Source of the DNA: Actinomycetota bacterium
Lineage (GTDB): Bacteria; Actinomycetota; Thermoleophilia; Gaiellales; Gaiellaceae
DNA length: 64,000 nt
Direction of reading: 5' to 3'
Assembly: GCA_003132665.1 (NCBI GenBank)
Contig: PKYN01000009.1
Location: 265,714-329,713, forward strand
Below are positions 24,019 to 33,259 of this stretch, one piece after another. The stretch's first letter is position 1. Every line of letters begins with the position of its first letter. Made by a program: the position numbers and the translations under genes. The notes under the pieces were generated by a model, which worked only from the letters and a program-made list of their open reading frames with translations, did not search any database and was not told the origin of the DNA.

Positions 24019-24898
24019 CGAGCTGGCGGGCGAGCGGCTCGATCGCGTGCTGGCGACCGTGCCCGAGATCGGCTCACGCGCGCTGGCCGTGCGGATGCTC
24101 GCAGAAGGCGACGTGCTCGTGGACGGCCGCTCGGCGCGCAAGAGCGAGCGCCTGCGCGGCGGCGAGACGATCGAGTACGAGCCGCCGCCAGCGGACGCGC
24201 CCCTCGCGCGCGAGGAGCGACCGCTCGCTCTCGTCTTCGAGGACGAGCACCTGCTCGTGGTCGACAAGCCGGCCGGCATCTCGGTTCATCCGGGCGCCGG
24301 CCGATCGAGCGGGACGCTGGCGAATGCTCTGGTCGCATACGGAGCGCGCGGGGGAGAGGCGCCCGAGCGGCCCGGCATCGTTCACCGGCTCGACCGCGAC
24401 ACCTCGGGGCTGATGGTCGTCGCCCGCAGCGAGGAGGCGTTTCTCGGGCTGCGCCGGCTCGTGCGCCGGCGCGAGATCGAGCGCCAGTACGTGGCACTGG
24501 TGTGCGGCCGGCCGCGTTCGCGCAAGGGAACGATCGAGGCGCCGATCGGACGCGATCGCCGGCACCCGATAAGGCGCTCGCTCGAGACCGACAAGCCGCA
24601 CGCGGCGGTCACGCACTTCGAACTGCGCGAGCTCCTGAGCCGTCACGCGCTGCTCGGTGTGCGGCTCGAGACCGGCCGTACACACCAGATTCGCGTGCAT
24701 CTGGCGGCGATAGACCTTCCCGTGGCGGGCGATCCGGTTTACGGAGTCGCGCACGATCTCGGGCTGGAGCGTCAGTTCCTGCACGCCTGCCGCCTTGCTT
24801 TCCGGCACCCGCTGACAGGAGAGGAGATCGAGCTCTCTTCTCCGCTCCCGGCCGATCTCGAGCGGGCGCTCGCGCGAGCTCGTGCCGGCGAGCGCTAG
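23990..24898 (+). CDS. rluD: RluD-type 23S rRNA pseudouridine synthase
   Basis: 302 residues from a GTG inside the end of lspA. Residues about 1-60 form an S4 RNA-binding domain (RLDRVLATVPEIGSR, VRMLAEGDVLVDGR). The catalytic domain carries LLVVDKPAGISVHPG, then the RluA-family signature HRLDRDTSGLMVVAR with the catalytic Asp, RQYVALVCG, and LETGRTHQIRVHL. RluD modifies helix 69 of 23S rRNA, which aids ribosome assembly. The lspA-rluD pairing is widespread in bacteria. Exact uridine targets are inferred from the family. Confidence 0.94.
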   Translation: MTRAKLLVASELAGERLDRVLATVPEIGSRALAVRMLAEGDVLVDGRSARKSERLRGGETIEYEPPPADAPLAREERPLALVFEDEHLLVVDKPAGISVHPGAGRSSGTLANALVAYGARGGEAPERPGIVHRLDRDTSGLMVVARSEEAFLGLRRLVRRREIERQYVALVCGRPRSRKGTIEAPIGRDRRHPIRRSLETDKPHAAVTHFELRELLSRHALLGVRLETGRTHQIRVHLAAIDLPVAGDPVYGVAHDLGLERQFLHACRLAFRHPLTGEEIELSSPLPADLERALARARAGER

Positions 24899-24923
24899 AA
24901 TGCGCAAGCTCTATCCAACCCCA

Positions 24924-24981
24924 CGACCCGATGGGTCGGGCGGATGGTGGTGCCGGTCCGTAGGGATCGGTTCCATCCGTC
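24924..24981 (+). promoter_or_regulatory. structured leader of rpsB
   Basis: Two hairpins can be formed upstream of rpsB. CGACCC-GAT-GGGTCG spans 24924-24938. A long one pairs 24939-24947 with 24973-24981 (9 bp) and encloses a further 7-bp stem, 24953-24959 with 24964-24970. Such leaders are often targets for the encoded ribosomal protein. An AAGGGAG ribosome site follows at 25011-25017. The regulatory role is inferred. Confidence 0.45.
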
Positions 24982-25025
24982 TCCATCGGCTGTAAAGAGA
25001 AACCAACCAGAAGGGAGTACATCCC

Positions 25026-25940
25026 GTGTCAGTTGTCTCCATGCGGGAACTGCTCGAGGCCGGCGTCCACTTCGGACACCAGACTCGACGCTGGAACCCG
25101 AAGATGCGCCGCTACATCTTCACCGAGCGGGGCGGCATCTACATCATCGATCTCGAGCAGACGCTCGACTTGCTCGAGCAGGCCTACTCGTTCGTGCGCA
25201 ACATCGCCGAGCGGAACGGGACGGTGCTCTTCGTCGGCACCAAGAAGCAGGCCCAAGACGCCGTCGTCGAGCAAGCCACGAGAGTCGGCATGCCGTACGT
25301 GAGCAACCGCTGGCTCGGCGGCCTCTTGACCAACTGGCGCACGATCTCCACCCGCATCGAGCGGCTGCACGAATTGCGCCGCCTGAAGCAGGACAGCCAG
25401 CTCGAGCTGCTGCCTGCGAAAGAGCGGCTGGCAATGCTGGCCGAGCTCGAGAAGCTGGAGTCGAACCTCGGCGGTGTGGCCGATCTGAAGCGCCAGCCGG
25501 ATGCGATCTTCATCGTCGACCTGCGTAAGGAACAGCTCGCAGTGCGCGAGGCGCAAAGGCTCGGGATGCCCGTGATCGCGCTGGTCGACACCAACTGCGA
25601 TCCCGAGGAAGCCGACTACGTCGTTCCCGGAAACGATGACGCCATTCGCTCCTGCAACCTGATCGTGCGAGTGATCGCCGACGGGATCATGGCCGGCAAG
25701 AGCCGGACGACCGTGGAGGAGATGGAAGGGAAGACCGCCGCGGAAGCCCCGGCTGCCGTCGAAGCTCCCGTAGCGCCGCAGCCGGTCGAGGCGCCGGAGC
25801 CGATCGCCGCGCCCGAGGCGCCCGTGACGCCCGAGCCGGCCGCCGCGCCCGAGCCGTCGGTAGTCGAAGAGATTACGCCGTCGGGCGCCGAAGAGCCGGC
25901 GCCGCAGGCTGCGAGTGAAGAGAAGGAGTCGGCACAGTGA
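25026..25940 (+). CDS. rpsB: 30S ribosomal protein S2 with Ala/Pro/Glu-rich tail
   Basis: 304 residues from a GTG preceded by AAGGGAG. Residues 1-235 are canonical S2: MRELLEAGVHFGHQTRRWNPKM, YIFTERGGIYIIDLEQT, YVSNRWLGGLLTNW, IVDLRKEQLAVREAQRLG and VIALVDTNCDPE. The last 65 residues are a low-complexity Ala, Pro and Glu extension, probably disordered, as in many high-GC actinobacteria. S2 is needed for small-subunit assembly and for binding of S1. tsf overlaps the end by 4 bases, the usual rpsB-tsf operon. Confidence 0.97.
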   Translation: MSVVSMRELLEAGVHFGHQTRRWNPKMRRYIFTERGGIYIIDLEQTLDLLEQAYSFVRNIAERNGTVLFVGTKKQAQDAVVEQATRVGMPYVSNRWLGGLLTNWRTISTRIERLHELRRLKQDSQLELLPAKERLAMLAELEKLESNLGGVADLKRQPDAIFIVDLRKEQLAVREAQRLGMPVIALVDTNCDPEEADYVVPGNDDAIRSCNLIVRVIADGIMAGKSRTTVEEMEGKTAAEAPAAVEAPVAPQPVEAPEPIAAPEAPVTPEPAAAPEPSVVEEITPSGAEEPAPQAASEEKESAQ

Positions 25941-26734
25941 CTGAGATTACGGCCAGCTTGGTGAAGGATCTGCGCGATCAGACAGGCGCAGGGATGATGG
26001 ACTGCAAGCGGGCGTTGCAGGAAACCGGGGGAGACCTCGAGGCGGCGCGCAAGCTACTGCGCGAGAAGGGTATGGCGCAGGCCGGTAAGCGTTCGACGCG
26101 CGCCACCAACGAGGGTGTCGTCCTGCAGAGCATCGAGGGCGATATCGCCGCGATGGTCGCCGTCGGTTGCGAGAGCGAGCCGGTCTCGGTCAACGAGGAC
26201 TTCAAGCAGTTCGCCCGCAGCGTGCTGGAGGGCGTCGAAGCCGATGGGCCCGAAGCGGTGGAGTCGCTCGAGGGCGCCCGCGTCGAGATCGTCGCGAAGA
26301 TCGGCGAGAACATCGTCGTGCGCGGTGCCGAGCGCTTCGAGGCCGCAAGCGGCGAAGTGCTGGCCGGCTACGTTCATCCGCCGGCGAACAAGATCGGCGT
26401 GCTGGTCAAGCTCGCCGGAGGAGACGCCGAGCTGGGCCGTCTGCTGGCGATGCACATCTCGTTCGCTAATCCTCGCTTCCTGGCGCGTGACGAGGTGCCC
26501 GCCGAGCTGGTGGCCGAAGAGCGCGACGTCTATATGAAGTTGCCGGACGTCGTCTCCAAGCCGGAGCAGGTGCGCGAGAAGATAGTCGAGGGCATGCTCA
26601 AGAAGCGCTTTTTCGCCGAGCAGGTGCTCCTCGACCAGGCCTGGATTCACGATGCGGCCAAGTCTGTCGAGCAGGTGCTGGCCGAGCAGGGAGCGAAGGT
26701 CGTTGCAATCCGTCGCTTCGCCCTGTCAGAGTGA
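25937..26734 (+). CDS. tsf: translation elongation factor Ts
   Basis: 265 residues, slightly short for EF-Ts. EF-Ts recharges EF-Tu with GTP. The N-terminal UBA-like helices and signature are intact: [19 protein letters not shown]. The core shows [30 protein letters not shown] and later [14 protein letters not shown] start overlapping rpsB by 4 bases; pyrH begins 4 bases after the stop. Confidence 0.97.
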   Translation: MTEITASLVKDLRDQTGAGMMDCKRALQETGGDLEAARKLLREKGMAQAGKRSTRATNEGVVLQSIEGDIAAMVAVGCESEPVSVNEDFKQFARSVLEGVEADGPEAVESLEGARVEIVAKIGENIVVRGAERFEAASGEVLAGYVHPPANKIGVLVKLAGGDAELGRLLAMHISFANPRFLARDEVPAELVAEERDVYMKLPDVVSKPEQVREKIVEGMLKKRFFAEQVLLDQAWIHDAAKSVEQVLAEQGAKVVAIRRFALSE

Positions 26735-26738
26735 GGGC

Positions 26739-27503
26739 GTGAGCGGCGCCAGCGAGGATAGTAAGAGCGGGCCAAAGGCGGGCGACCTGGCCTTCAGCCG
26801 CGTCTTGCTCAAGCTCTCCGGCGAGGCGCTGATGGGCGAGCGCAGCTACGGCATCGACCTGCCAACGGTCGATCGAGTAGCGCACGAGATCCTCGGAGTC
26901 CAAGAGGACGGGCTCGAGCTGGCCGTCGTGATCGGTGCCGGAAACATCTACCGCGGTATGGCCGCGGCGGCCGAAGGCATGGATCGAGCCACCGGCGACT
27001 ACATGGGCATGCTCGCCACGCTACTCAACTCGATGGCCTTGCAGGAAGCGCTAGAGCGGGCGGGCGGCCAGACCAGGCTGATGTCTGCGATCGCGGCCTC
27101 GGAGGTGGCGGAGCCCTATATCCGCCGTCGCGCGATTCGCCACCTCGAGAAAGGGCGCGTCGTGATCTTCGCCGCCGGGACGGGCAACCCGTTCTTCACC
27201 ACCGACACGGCCGCGGCCTTGCGCTCGCTCGAGATCGGCGCCGAGGCGATCCTGATGGCGAAAAACGGAGTCGAGGGCGTGTACGACGGCGATCCGAACA
27301 GCAATCCGGATGCCCGTTTCCTGCCCCGCCTGACGCACCTCGAGGCGATCGAGAAGGGCCTGAAGGTGATGGACACGACGGCTCTCTCGCTCTGCATGGA
27401 CAACCGCCTGCCTATCTACGTCTTCGAGCTTGCGGAGGGCAACATCAAGCGCGTTGCCTCCGGCGAGCGAGTTGGCACGATCATCTCCAACAAGGAGGCC
27501 TGA
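26739..27503 (+). CDS. pyrH: uridylate kinase
   Basis: 254 residues from the GTG at 26739, just after tsf; longer open frames upstream would run through tsf. PyrH phosphorylates UMP to UDP as a hexamer under UTP/GTP control. Motifs are [65 protein letters not shown] and [15 protein letters not shown]. The first 20 residues are a short polar extension. Its stop shares TGATG with the frr start, so the two are translated in a coupled way. Confidence 0.97.
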   Translation: MSGASEDSKSGPKAGDLAFSRVLLKLSGEALMGERSYGIDLPTVDRVAHEILGVQEDGLELAVVIGAGNIYRGMAAAAEGMDRATGDYMGMLATLLNSMALQEALERAGGQTRLMSAIAASEVAEPYIRRRAIRHLEKGRVVIFAAGTGNPFFTTDTAAALRSLEIGAEAILMAKNGVEGVYDGDPNSNPDARFLPRLTHLEAIEKGLKVMDTTALSLCMDNRLPIYVFELAEGNIKRVASGERVGTIISNKEA

Positions 27504-28063
27504 TGCCAGTAGACGATTTGCTCTTGAAAGCCGCTCACCGCATGGACAAGTCGGTCGAGACGATCCACACGGAGTTCAACACGGTGCGCACCGGCCGAGC
27601 CTCGACCGGGCTGCTCGATCGCATCGCGGTCGAGTACTACGGTCAGCGCACGCCGTTGCAGCAGCTGGCCACCATCTCGGCGCCCGAGCCGCGGCTGCTG
27701 ACGGTGCAGCCCTTCGATCCCACATCGCTGAAGGCAATCGAGAAGGCGATCATGGAATCAGACCTCGGATTGACGCCCTCCAACGACGGGCGCCTGATTC
27801 GGCTTCCCATCCCGCAACTCACCGAGGAGCGGCGCAAGGAGCTGGTCAAGCTGACCCGGCACATGGCCGAGGAAGGGCGAGTCGCGGTGCGGAACGTCCG
27901 CCGCGATCTCAATCATCATCTCAAGGAGCTTTCCAGCTCGAAAGAGATCGGCAGCGACGACGAGCGCCGCGCCGAGGAGCGGGCCCAGAAGATGACCGAC
28001 GAGCACATCAAGATCATCGACGAACTGCTCAAGGTCAAAGAAGCCGAGATCATGGAGGTCTGA
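27503..28063 (+). CDS. frr: ribosome recycling factor
   Basis: 186 residues, the standard length. RRF, with EF-G, splits the ribosome after termination. The sequence keeps the L-shaped tRNA mimic: MDKSVETIHTEFNTVRTGRAS, LLDRIAVEYYGQRTPLQQLATIS, then IRLPIPQLTEERRKELVKLT and VAVRNVRRDLN. It overlaps pyrH by one base and ends 21 bases before uppS. Confidence 0.97.
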   Translation: MPVDDLLLKAAHRMDKSVETIHTEFNTVRTGRASTGLLDRIAVEYYGQRTPLQQLATISAPEPRLLTVQPFDPTSLKAIEKAIMESDLGLTPSNDGRLIRLPIPQLTEERRKELVKLTRHMAEEGRVAVRNVRRDLNHHLKELSSSKEIGSDDERRAEERAQKMTDEHIKIIDELLKVKEAEIMEV

Positions 28064-28084
28064 TCCGGCGAGGGGGTTGTAATC

Positions 28085-28837
28085 ATGCTCGGACTTCGCA
28101 CAAGACTGCGCGCGCTGCGCACGCTGTCCCTGGCTCGCGAGCAGGAGCTGCCGACGACGGCTCGCTCGCTCGCCATCATCATGGACGGGAACGGCCGCTG
28201 GGCCAGGCGCCACGGGTTGCCGGTCGCCTCCGGCCACCGGGCGGGCACCCGCGCGCTGCGTCGTACGGTCGAGACCTGTATCGAGCTCGACGTGCGCTCG
28301 CTGGCGGTCTTCGCCTTCTCCACCGAGAACTGGTCGCGACCCAAGGACGAGATCGACGCTCTGATGATGATCCTCGCCGAGACGATCGAGAAGGAGCTTC
28401 CGGATCTCGCCGAGCAGGGCGTGCGCACTCGCTTCGTCGGTAGGCGCGATCGCGTCGGCGACGATCTGCGCCAGGCGATGGAGAAGATCGAGAGCGCCAC
28501 GGCGGACAAGAAGCGCCTCGATCTTTGGATCGCCTTCGACTATGGCGGCCGCGCCGAGCTGATCGACGCCGCGCGGAACATGCTCGAGGCCGGTGTTGAC
28601 CCGGCAAAGCTCGACGAGGAGGTCTTCACATCCTTCCTCTGCGCGCCGGAGATGCCCGACCCCGATCTGCTCATCCGCACCTCCGGCGAGTCACGCATCT
28701 CCAACTTCCTGCTCTGGCAGATCGCCTACACCGAGCTCGCCTTCGTCGAGAAGCTCTGGCCCGAGTTCGGCCCCGCGGATCTGCGCGCGGCGCTACAGGC
28801 GTATACGCGCCGCCGGCGTCGATACGGGGGGCGCTAG
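28085..28837 (+). CDS. uppS: isoprenyl (undecaprenyl) diphosphate synthase
   Basis: 250 residues. UppS condenses isopentenyl units in cis to make the C55 carrier for wall polymers, or a related chain length in actinobacteria. Motifs of cis-prenyltransferases are in order: LAIIMDGNGRWARRHGLP with the Mg-binding Asp, SGHRAGTRALRR, AFSTENWSRPKDE, and DPDLLIRTSGESRISNFLLWQIAYTEL. The chain length (C50 or C55) cannot be read. It sits between frr and cdsA as in most actinobacteria. Confidence 0.95.
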   Translation: MLGLRTRLRALRTLSLAREQELPTTARSLAIIMDGNGRWARRHGLPVASGHRAGTRALRRTVETCIELDVRSLAVFAFSTENWSRPKDEIDALMMILAETIEKELPDLAEQGVRTRFVGRRDRVGDDLRQAMEKIESATADKKRLDLWIAFDYGGRAELIDAARNMLEAGVDPAKLDEEVFTSFLCAPEMPDPDLLIRTSGESRISNFLLWQIAYTELAFVEKLWPEFGPADLRAALQAYTRRRRRYGGR

Positions 28838-28869
28838 TGCGGCATATGGCGGTAACGGTGGGGCGCTAG

Positions 28870-29685
28870 TTGACCCCGCTCGGCTCGCGGCTCCTGGTCT
28901 CGGCGATTGGTCTGCCGATAGTGCTTGCGCTCGTCTGGGGCGGGGGCTGGTGGCTTTCCACCCTGCTCGTGCTGGCCGCCCTGATCGGGCTGCATGAGTA
29001 CTGCCTGCTGATCCGCTCTCTGCACCCGCTGGTTCTGGCCGGCTACGCGGGCATCGTCCTGACGCTGCTGGGCGCCGAGCTGGGCGGGCTGCCCTGGGCG
29101 GTCGCCGGTCTGTTTGCGACGATTCCGATCGCCTTCGCCCAATACGGCATCTCGACGACGCGCCAGCCGGCCACGATCGCGGTCGGCACGACCCTGCTCG
29201 GAGTGGTCTGGATCGGCGGTGGCCTGGCGACGTTCGAGCTGATTCGCGCGATTCCGGGCGGCGGTCATCATCTCGGCCAGTTGGCGGCGTTCACGGTTCT
29301 GCTCACAGTCTTCGCTGCGGACTCCGCCGCCTACGGCATGGGCCGGCTGCTTGGACGCCACAAGCTCTCGCCGGTGCTTTCGCCGGGGAAGACCTGGGAG
29401 GGTTTTTTCGCCGGCGTGATCGCGGCGATCGCCGTTTCGTTCTTCGCCCTCTATAACGACCACGACGTCTTCCTCGCGATCTGGCAGGCGCTTCTCTTCG
29501 GCGCGATCATCGCCGTCGCCGAGGCGCTGGGTGACCTGTTCGAGTCGTCGCTCAAGCGCGACATGCACGTCAAGGACACCGGCCGTCTGCTCGGCGGGCA
29601 TGGCGGCATACTCGATCGAATCGACTCGTTGCTCTTCGCCGGGGCCGCCGCGTTCTTCGCGCTGGTTGCCTTCGGCGTCGTCTAG
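28870..29685 (+). CDS. cdsA: phosphatidate cytidylyltransferase
   Basis: 271 residues from a TTG (LTPLGSRLLVSAIG). CdsA makes CDP-diacylglycerol for phospholipid synthesis. It has about eight membrane segments and the C-terminal signature: LSPGKTWEGFFAGV, then LKRDMHVKDTGRLLGGHGGILDRIDSLLFA. The sequence GGGGCGCTAG occurs both at the uppS stop and just before this start. A phosphatidyltransferase that would use its product is encoded at 36782-37336. Confidence 0.95.
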   Translation: MTPLGSRLLVSAIGLPIVLALVWGGGWWLSTLLVLAALIGLHEYCLLIRSLHPLVLAGYAGIVLTLLGAELGGLPWAVAGLFATIPIAFAQYGISTTRQPATIAVGTTLLGVVWIGGGLATFELIRAIPGGGHHLGQLAAFTVLLTVFAADSAAYGMGRLLGRHKLSPVLSPGKTWEGFFAGVIAAIAVSFFALYNDHDVFLAIWQALLFGAIIAVAEALGDLFESSLKRDMHVKDTGRLLGGHGGILDRIDSLLFAGAAAFFALVAFGVV

Positions 29686-29730
29686 CGCGTTCGGAGCCGC
29701 GCGCCGGCTTAGCGTCCGTAGACTCCCGGC

Positions 29731-30816
29731 ATGAAGAGAATCGCCCTCCTCGGCGCCACGGGCTCGATCGGGCGCCAGGCGCTGGAGATCATCGACGCCG
29801 ATCCCGAGCTCGAGCTGTGCGCGCTGGCCGCCGGTGAGCCGGAGATTGAGGCGCTGGCTGCGGCGCGAGGCGTCGAGCTCTTCCAGTGCAGGGGGGATCT
29901 GACGCAACTCCTCGCGGCGGCGGAACCCGATCTGGTCCTGAATGCCGTTGTCGGCTTCGCCGGCTGTGCGGCGACGCTCTTTGCGCTCGAGAACGGGCTG
30001 ACCCTCGCTCTCGCCAACAAGGAGAGCCTGGTCGCCGCCGGTGAGCTGGCACTGGCCGCGCAGAAGCGAGGTGGGGGGCTGCTGCTGCCGGTGGACAGCG
30101 AGCACTCGGCCATCTTCCAGTGCCTGGAGGGGCGCGCGCCCGAGCAGGTCGCCTCGATCGTCGTGACTGCTTCGGGTGGGCCTTTCCGAGGGCGCGCGCG
30201 CGCCGAGCTGGGGCACGTCACGCCAGAGCAGGCGCTGGCGCACCCGACCTGGCAGATGGGACCGAAGATCACGATCGACTCGGCCACGCTCGCCAACAAG
30301 GGGCTCGAGGTGATCGAGGCGCACTTCCTTTTCGGGCTTCCCTACGAGCGCATCGAAGTGATCGTGCACCCGACTTCCACCGTGCACTCGCTCGTTCGCT
30401 TCCGCGACGGCGCCCTGCTCGCCCACCTCGGCTATCCAGACATGCGCGTACCGATCTCTTTCGCGCTCAGCTATCCCGAGCGCTCGGCGACACCGATCGC
30501 GCCGCTCGACTTGGCCGGCATGACGCTCGAGTTCGAGGCGCTCGACGAGCAGACGTTCCCGTTCGTGTCGCTGGCGCGGCAAGCGGGCGAGAGCGGAGGA
30601 ACGGCGCCCTGCGCCTTCAGTGCGGCCAACGAGATCGCGGTTGCGGCCTTCCTCGAAGGCCGGCTCCCGTTCCTCTCGATCGCGGATGTCGTCGCGCGCA
30701 CGCTCCAGCGCGCGGACACCTCGCCGGCGCACGATCTCGAGCAGCTGGTCGAGGCCGATCGAGCGGCGAGAGAGATAGCGACGAACGAATCGGGGAAGGT
30801 CTCCTCCCAGTCGTGA
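29731..30816 (+). CDS. dxr: 1-deoxy-D-xylulose-5-phosphate reductoisomerase
   Basis: 361 residues, a little short of the usual 380-400. DXR performs the first committed step of the MEP isoprenoid pathway. NADPH-binding GATGSIGRQALEII opens the protein; ANKESLVAAG, DSEHSAIFQCL, TASGGPFRG, WQMGPKITIDSATLANKGLEVIEAHFLFG and HPTSTVHSLVRFRDG are the substrate and metal blocks. TAGACT at 29719-29724 lies 6 bases before the ATG, so a leaderless transcript may start here. ispG in the same pathway lies two genes on. Confidence 0.96.
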   Translation: MKRIALLGATGSIGRQALEIIDADPELELCALAAGEPEIEALAAARGVELFQCRGDLTQLLAAAEPDLVLNAVVGFAGCAATLFALENGLTLALANKESLVAAGELALAAQKRGGGLLLPVDSEHSAIFQCLEGRAPEQVASIVVTASGGPFRGRARAELGHVTPEQALAHPTWQMGPKITIDSATLANKGLEVIEAHFLFGLPYERIEVIVHPTSTVHSLVRFRDGALLAHLGYPDMRVPISFALSYPERSATPIAPLDLAGMTLEFEALDEQTFPFVSLARQAGESGGTAPCAFSAANEIAVAAFLEGRLPFLSIADVVARTLQRADTSPAHDLEQLVEADRAAREIATNESGKVSSQS

Positions 30817-32021
30817 GCTTCGCCCTGGCCATCATCGGGCTCGCCGTGCTCGTGCTTGCGCACGAAACCGGGCACTTCTTCGTGGCGCTGGCCACGCGCA
30901 TGCGGCCGAGGCGCTTCTACGTGGGCTTCCCGCCGGCGCTGGTAAAGACGACGCGCAAGGGAATCGAGTACGGCATCGGCGCAATCCCGCTCGGCGGCTA
31001 CGTGAAGATTCCGGGTATGTTCCGGCCGGGCAAGCGCGATCCGGAAACGTTCTTCCGCGCCGCGGCGGAGGAGGACGAGAGCTTGAAGGAGCCGGTTGAC
31101 GCGCTCGGGAACGCGCTGGAGCAGGGCGATCTCGAAGGCGCGAAGAAAGACCTGGAGCCTTTGCGCCAGAGTCTCGCGAGCGCCAGTCTCTCGCCGTCGG
31201 CGGCTCGTTTCGCCGGGCGCGGTCTCGAAGAGCTCGACGACGCACTCGCGCCCGATGCCTACTGGCGCCAGGCCACCTGGAAGCGCCTCGTCGTGATCGG
31301 AGCCGGGCCCGTCACCAACATCCTCGTGGCGATCGTGATCTTCGCCTTGCTCTACACGCTCAATCTCTATCGGCTCGGCTTCCAGGTCGCGGCCACGAAG
31401 AGCGGCGCTACGACGACGCACGTAGAGAAAGTCCTGGCGAACTCGCCGGCCAAGCGCTCGGGGCTCAGGTCGGGCGACGTCGTTCTGACCGTGAACGGGC
31501 AGAAGGTCAGCGGCTCGACCCTGACGAAGCGAATCGGCGGTTCCGGCGGGCATCCGATAACGCTCACCGCCCGGCGCAACGGGAAGATCCTGCAGCTTCG
31601 GGCGGTGAAGCCGATGAACGAGGCCGAATCGCTACCGACCGCCGTCGTCAGCTCGGTTCGCTTGACCGGCCGGATCATCGATCAGATAGTGGTCAAGGGA
31701 ATCGGGCGCCTCTTCGTCGGCAAGGGCGGCAGCCAGGTCTCCGGGCCGATCGGCATCGTCCAGAGCTCCTCCGACGCCTACAGGCACGGCGTCTCGGACT
31801 ACCTGTTCGTGATCGGGCTGATCAGTCTCTCGCTCGGGGTGCTCAACCTGTTGCCGCTGCTTCCGCTCGACGGCGGCCACATTGCTTTCTCGCTGATCGA
31901 GGGAGCGCGTGGGCGCTCGGTCTCGCGCGAGATCTACGAACGCGTCTCGGTCGTGGGGATCGCCCTCGTCGCGCTTCTGTTCGTGCTCGGGCTGACGAAC
32001 GACATCGGGCGCATCGGCTAG
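30813..32021 (+). CDS. rseP: RIP metalloprotease (site-2 protease)
   Basis: 402 residues from the GTG at 30813, which shares GTGA with the dxr stop; the open frame extends far upstream only by shadowing dxr. Site-2 proteases cut anti-sigma factors and signal peptides in the membrane. The zinc motif is HETGHFF in the first membrane helix, with the partner LLPLLPLDGGH near the C-terminus. A PDZ domain is at about 200-285 (GLRSGDVVLTVNGQKV). Between the first helix and the GAGPVTNILVA helix there is a 60-70 residue acidic helical insertion that the family usually lacks. The ECF and RsiG-like systems in this window are possible clients. Confidence 0.94.
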   Translation: MSFALAIIGLAVLVLAHETGHFFVALATRMRPRRFYVGFPPALVKTTRKGIEYGIGAIPLGGYVKIPGMFRPGKRDPETFFRAAAEEDESLKEPVDALGNALEQGDLEGAKKDLEPLRQSLASASLSPSAARFAGRGLEELDDALAPDAYWRQATWKRLVVIGAGPVTNILVAIVIFALLYTLNLYRLGFQVAATKSGATTTHVEKVLANSPAKRSGLRSGDVVLTVNGQKVSGSTLTKRIGGSGGHPITLTARRNGKILQLRAVKPMNEAESLPTAVVSSVRLTGRIIDQIVVKGIGRLFVGKGGSQVSGPIGIVQSSSDAYRHGVSDYLFVIGLISLSLGVLNLLPLLPLDGGHIAFSLIEGARGRSVSREIYERVSVVGIALVALLFVLGLTNDIGRIG

Positions 32022-32048
32022 ACCAGGCGTGCCTCTAGAATCGATCCC

Positions 32049-33188
32049 GTGAGCAGCTCTCGTCAGATCACCGTCGGCGGCGTCAAGATCGGTGGTGGCG
32101 CCCCGGTCGTCGTCCAGTCGATGACCAACACGCGTCCCTCGGAAGTCGAGGCGACGATGGCTCAGATCGAGGCGCTGGCTGCGGCCGGCTGCGAGATCGT
32201 CCGCTGCGCGGTTCCCAAGCTTCCCGACGCCGAGGCGCTGAGTGAGATCGTACGCCGCTCGCCGTTACCCGTCGTCGCCGACATCCACTTCAACTCCTCG
32301 CTCGCCCTCAAGGCGATCGACGCCGGCGTGGCGGCTGTGCGCATCAATCCCGGCAACATCGGTGGTCCCGACAAGGTCGCCGAGGTGGTCGGAGCCGCCA
32401 AGCGGGCTGGAACGTCGCTGCGCATCGGCGCCAACTCCGGCTCGCTGCCCGAGCACCTGCACGCTCTGGCGCACGACGACCAGGCCCAGGCGCTCGTCGA
32501 CGCCGCGCTGGAGGAGGTTGTGCTGCTCGAGAAGCTCGATTTCCACGACTTCAAGATCTCGGTCAAGTCGACCTCGGTGCCCGACACGATCCGCGCCTAC
32601 CGGCAGCTGTCAGAGAAAGTTCCCTATCCGCTGCACCTCGGCGTGACCGAGGCCGGCACGGTGTTCGGCGGCACGATCAAGAGCGCGGTCGGAATCGGCA
32701 CGCTGCTCGCCGAGGGGATCGGCGACACGATCCGCGTTTCGCTCACGGCCGATCCGGTCGAGGAGATGGACGTCGCCTGGAGCATCCTCAAGGCGCTGGG
32801 ACTGCGCGAGCGCGGCCCGGTCATGATCAGCTGCCCAACCTGCGGCCGCGACAACGTCGGCGCGCAGGCGCTGGCCGAGACGGTGGAGCAAAGGCTTCGC
32901 GAGTATCCCCAGACCTTCCAGGTCGCCGTGATGGGCTGCGCCGTCAACGGCCCGGGCGAGGCGGGCGAGGCCGACTTCGGCATCGCCGGCGGCCGCGACG
33001 TCGGCTTCATCTACGCCCACGGCGAGGTACTGCGCAAGGTTCCGACCGAGCGCCTGATCGACGAGCTTTTCAGCGAGCTGGATAGCTGGATCGAGGCGGG
33101 GATGGTTAGACCGCGCCGGCCACGGAACATCAAGTCCGCCGCCGAGGCGATGGCCGAGGCCGCCGCCGCGCTCGAAGCCGATCGCTGA
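32049..33188 (+). CDS. ispG: 4-hydroxy-3-methylbut-2-enyl-diphosphate synthase
   Basis: 379 residues from a GTG. IspG (GcpE) is a 4Fe-4S enzyme that reductively opens the cyclic MEP intermediate. The barrel part shows PVVVQSMTNTRPSEVEAT, RCAVPKLPDAEAL and GVAAVRINPGNIGG. The cluster ligands are in SCPTCGRDN and VMGCAVNGPGEAGEADFGIAGG. TAGAAT at 32036-32041 is a perfect -10 hexamer 7 bases before the GTG, so this gene can be transcribed on its own as a leaderless message besides the rseP read-through. Confidence 0.97.
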   Translation: MSSSRQITVGGVKIGGGAPVVVQSMTNTRPSEVEATMAQIEALAAAGCEIVRCAVPKLPDAEALSEIVRRSPLPVVADIHFNSSLALKAIDAGVAAVRINPGNIGGPDKVAEVVGAAKRAGTSLRIGANSGSLPEHLHALAHDDQAQALVDAALEEVVLLEKLDFHDFKISVKSTSVPDTIRAYRQLSEKVPYPLHLGVTEAGTVFGGTIKSAVGIGTLLAEGIGDTIRVSLTADPVEEMDVAWSILKALGLRERGPVMISCPTCGRDNVGAQALAETVEQRLREYPQTFQVAVMGCAVNGPGEAGEADFGIAGGRDVGFIYAHGEVLRKVPTERLIDELFSELDSWIEAGMVRPRRPRNIKSAAEAMAEAAAALEADR

Positions 33189-33259
33189 AGTAGCGGCGAA
33201 ATCGGTCAGCTGCACGCGGGCGGCTTGCGGACCAACCGTGTTCATGTGAGCCTTGTGGA

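Noticed and set aside
30120-30812. Long open frame extending the site-2 protease N-terminally into dxr
   Set aside because: It shadows dxr in another frame and is Arg-rich. The GTG at 30813 and the HETGHFF helix fix the real start.
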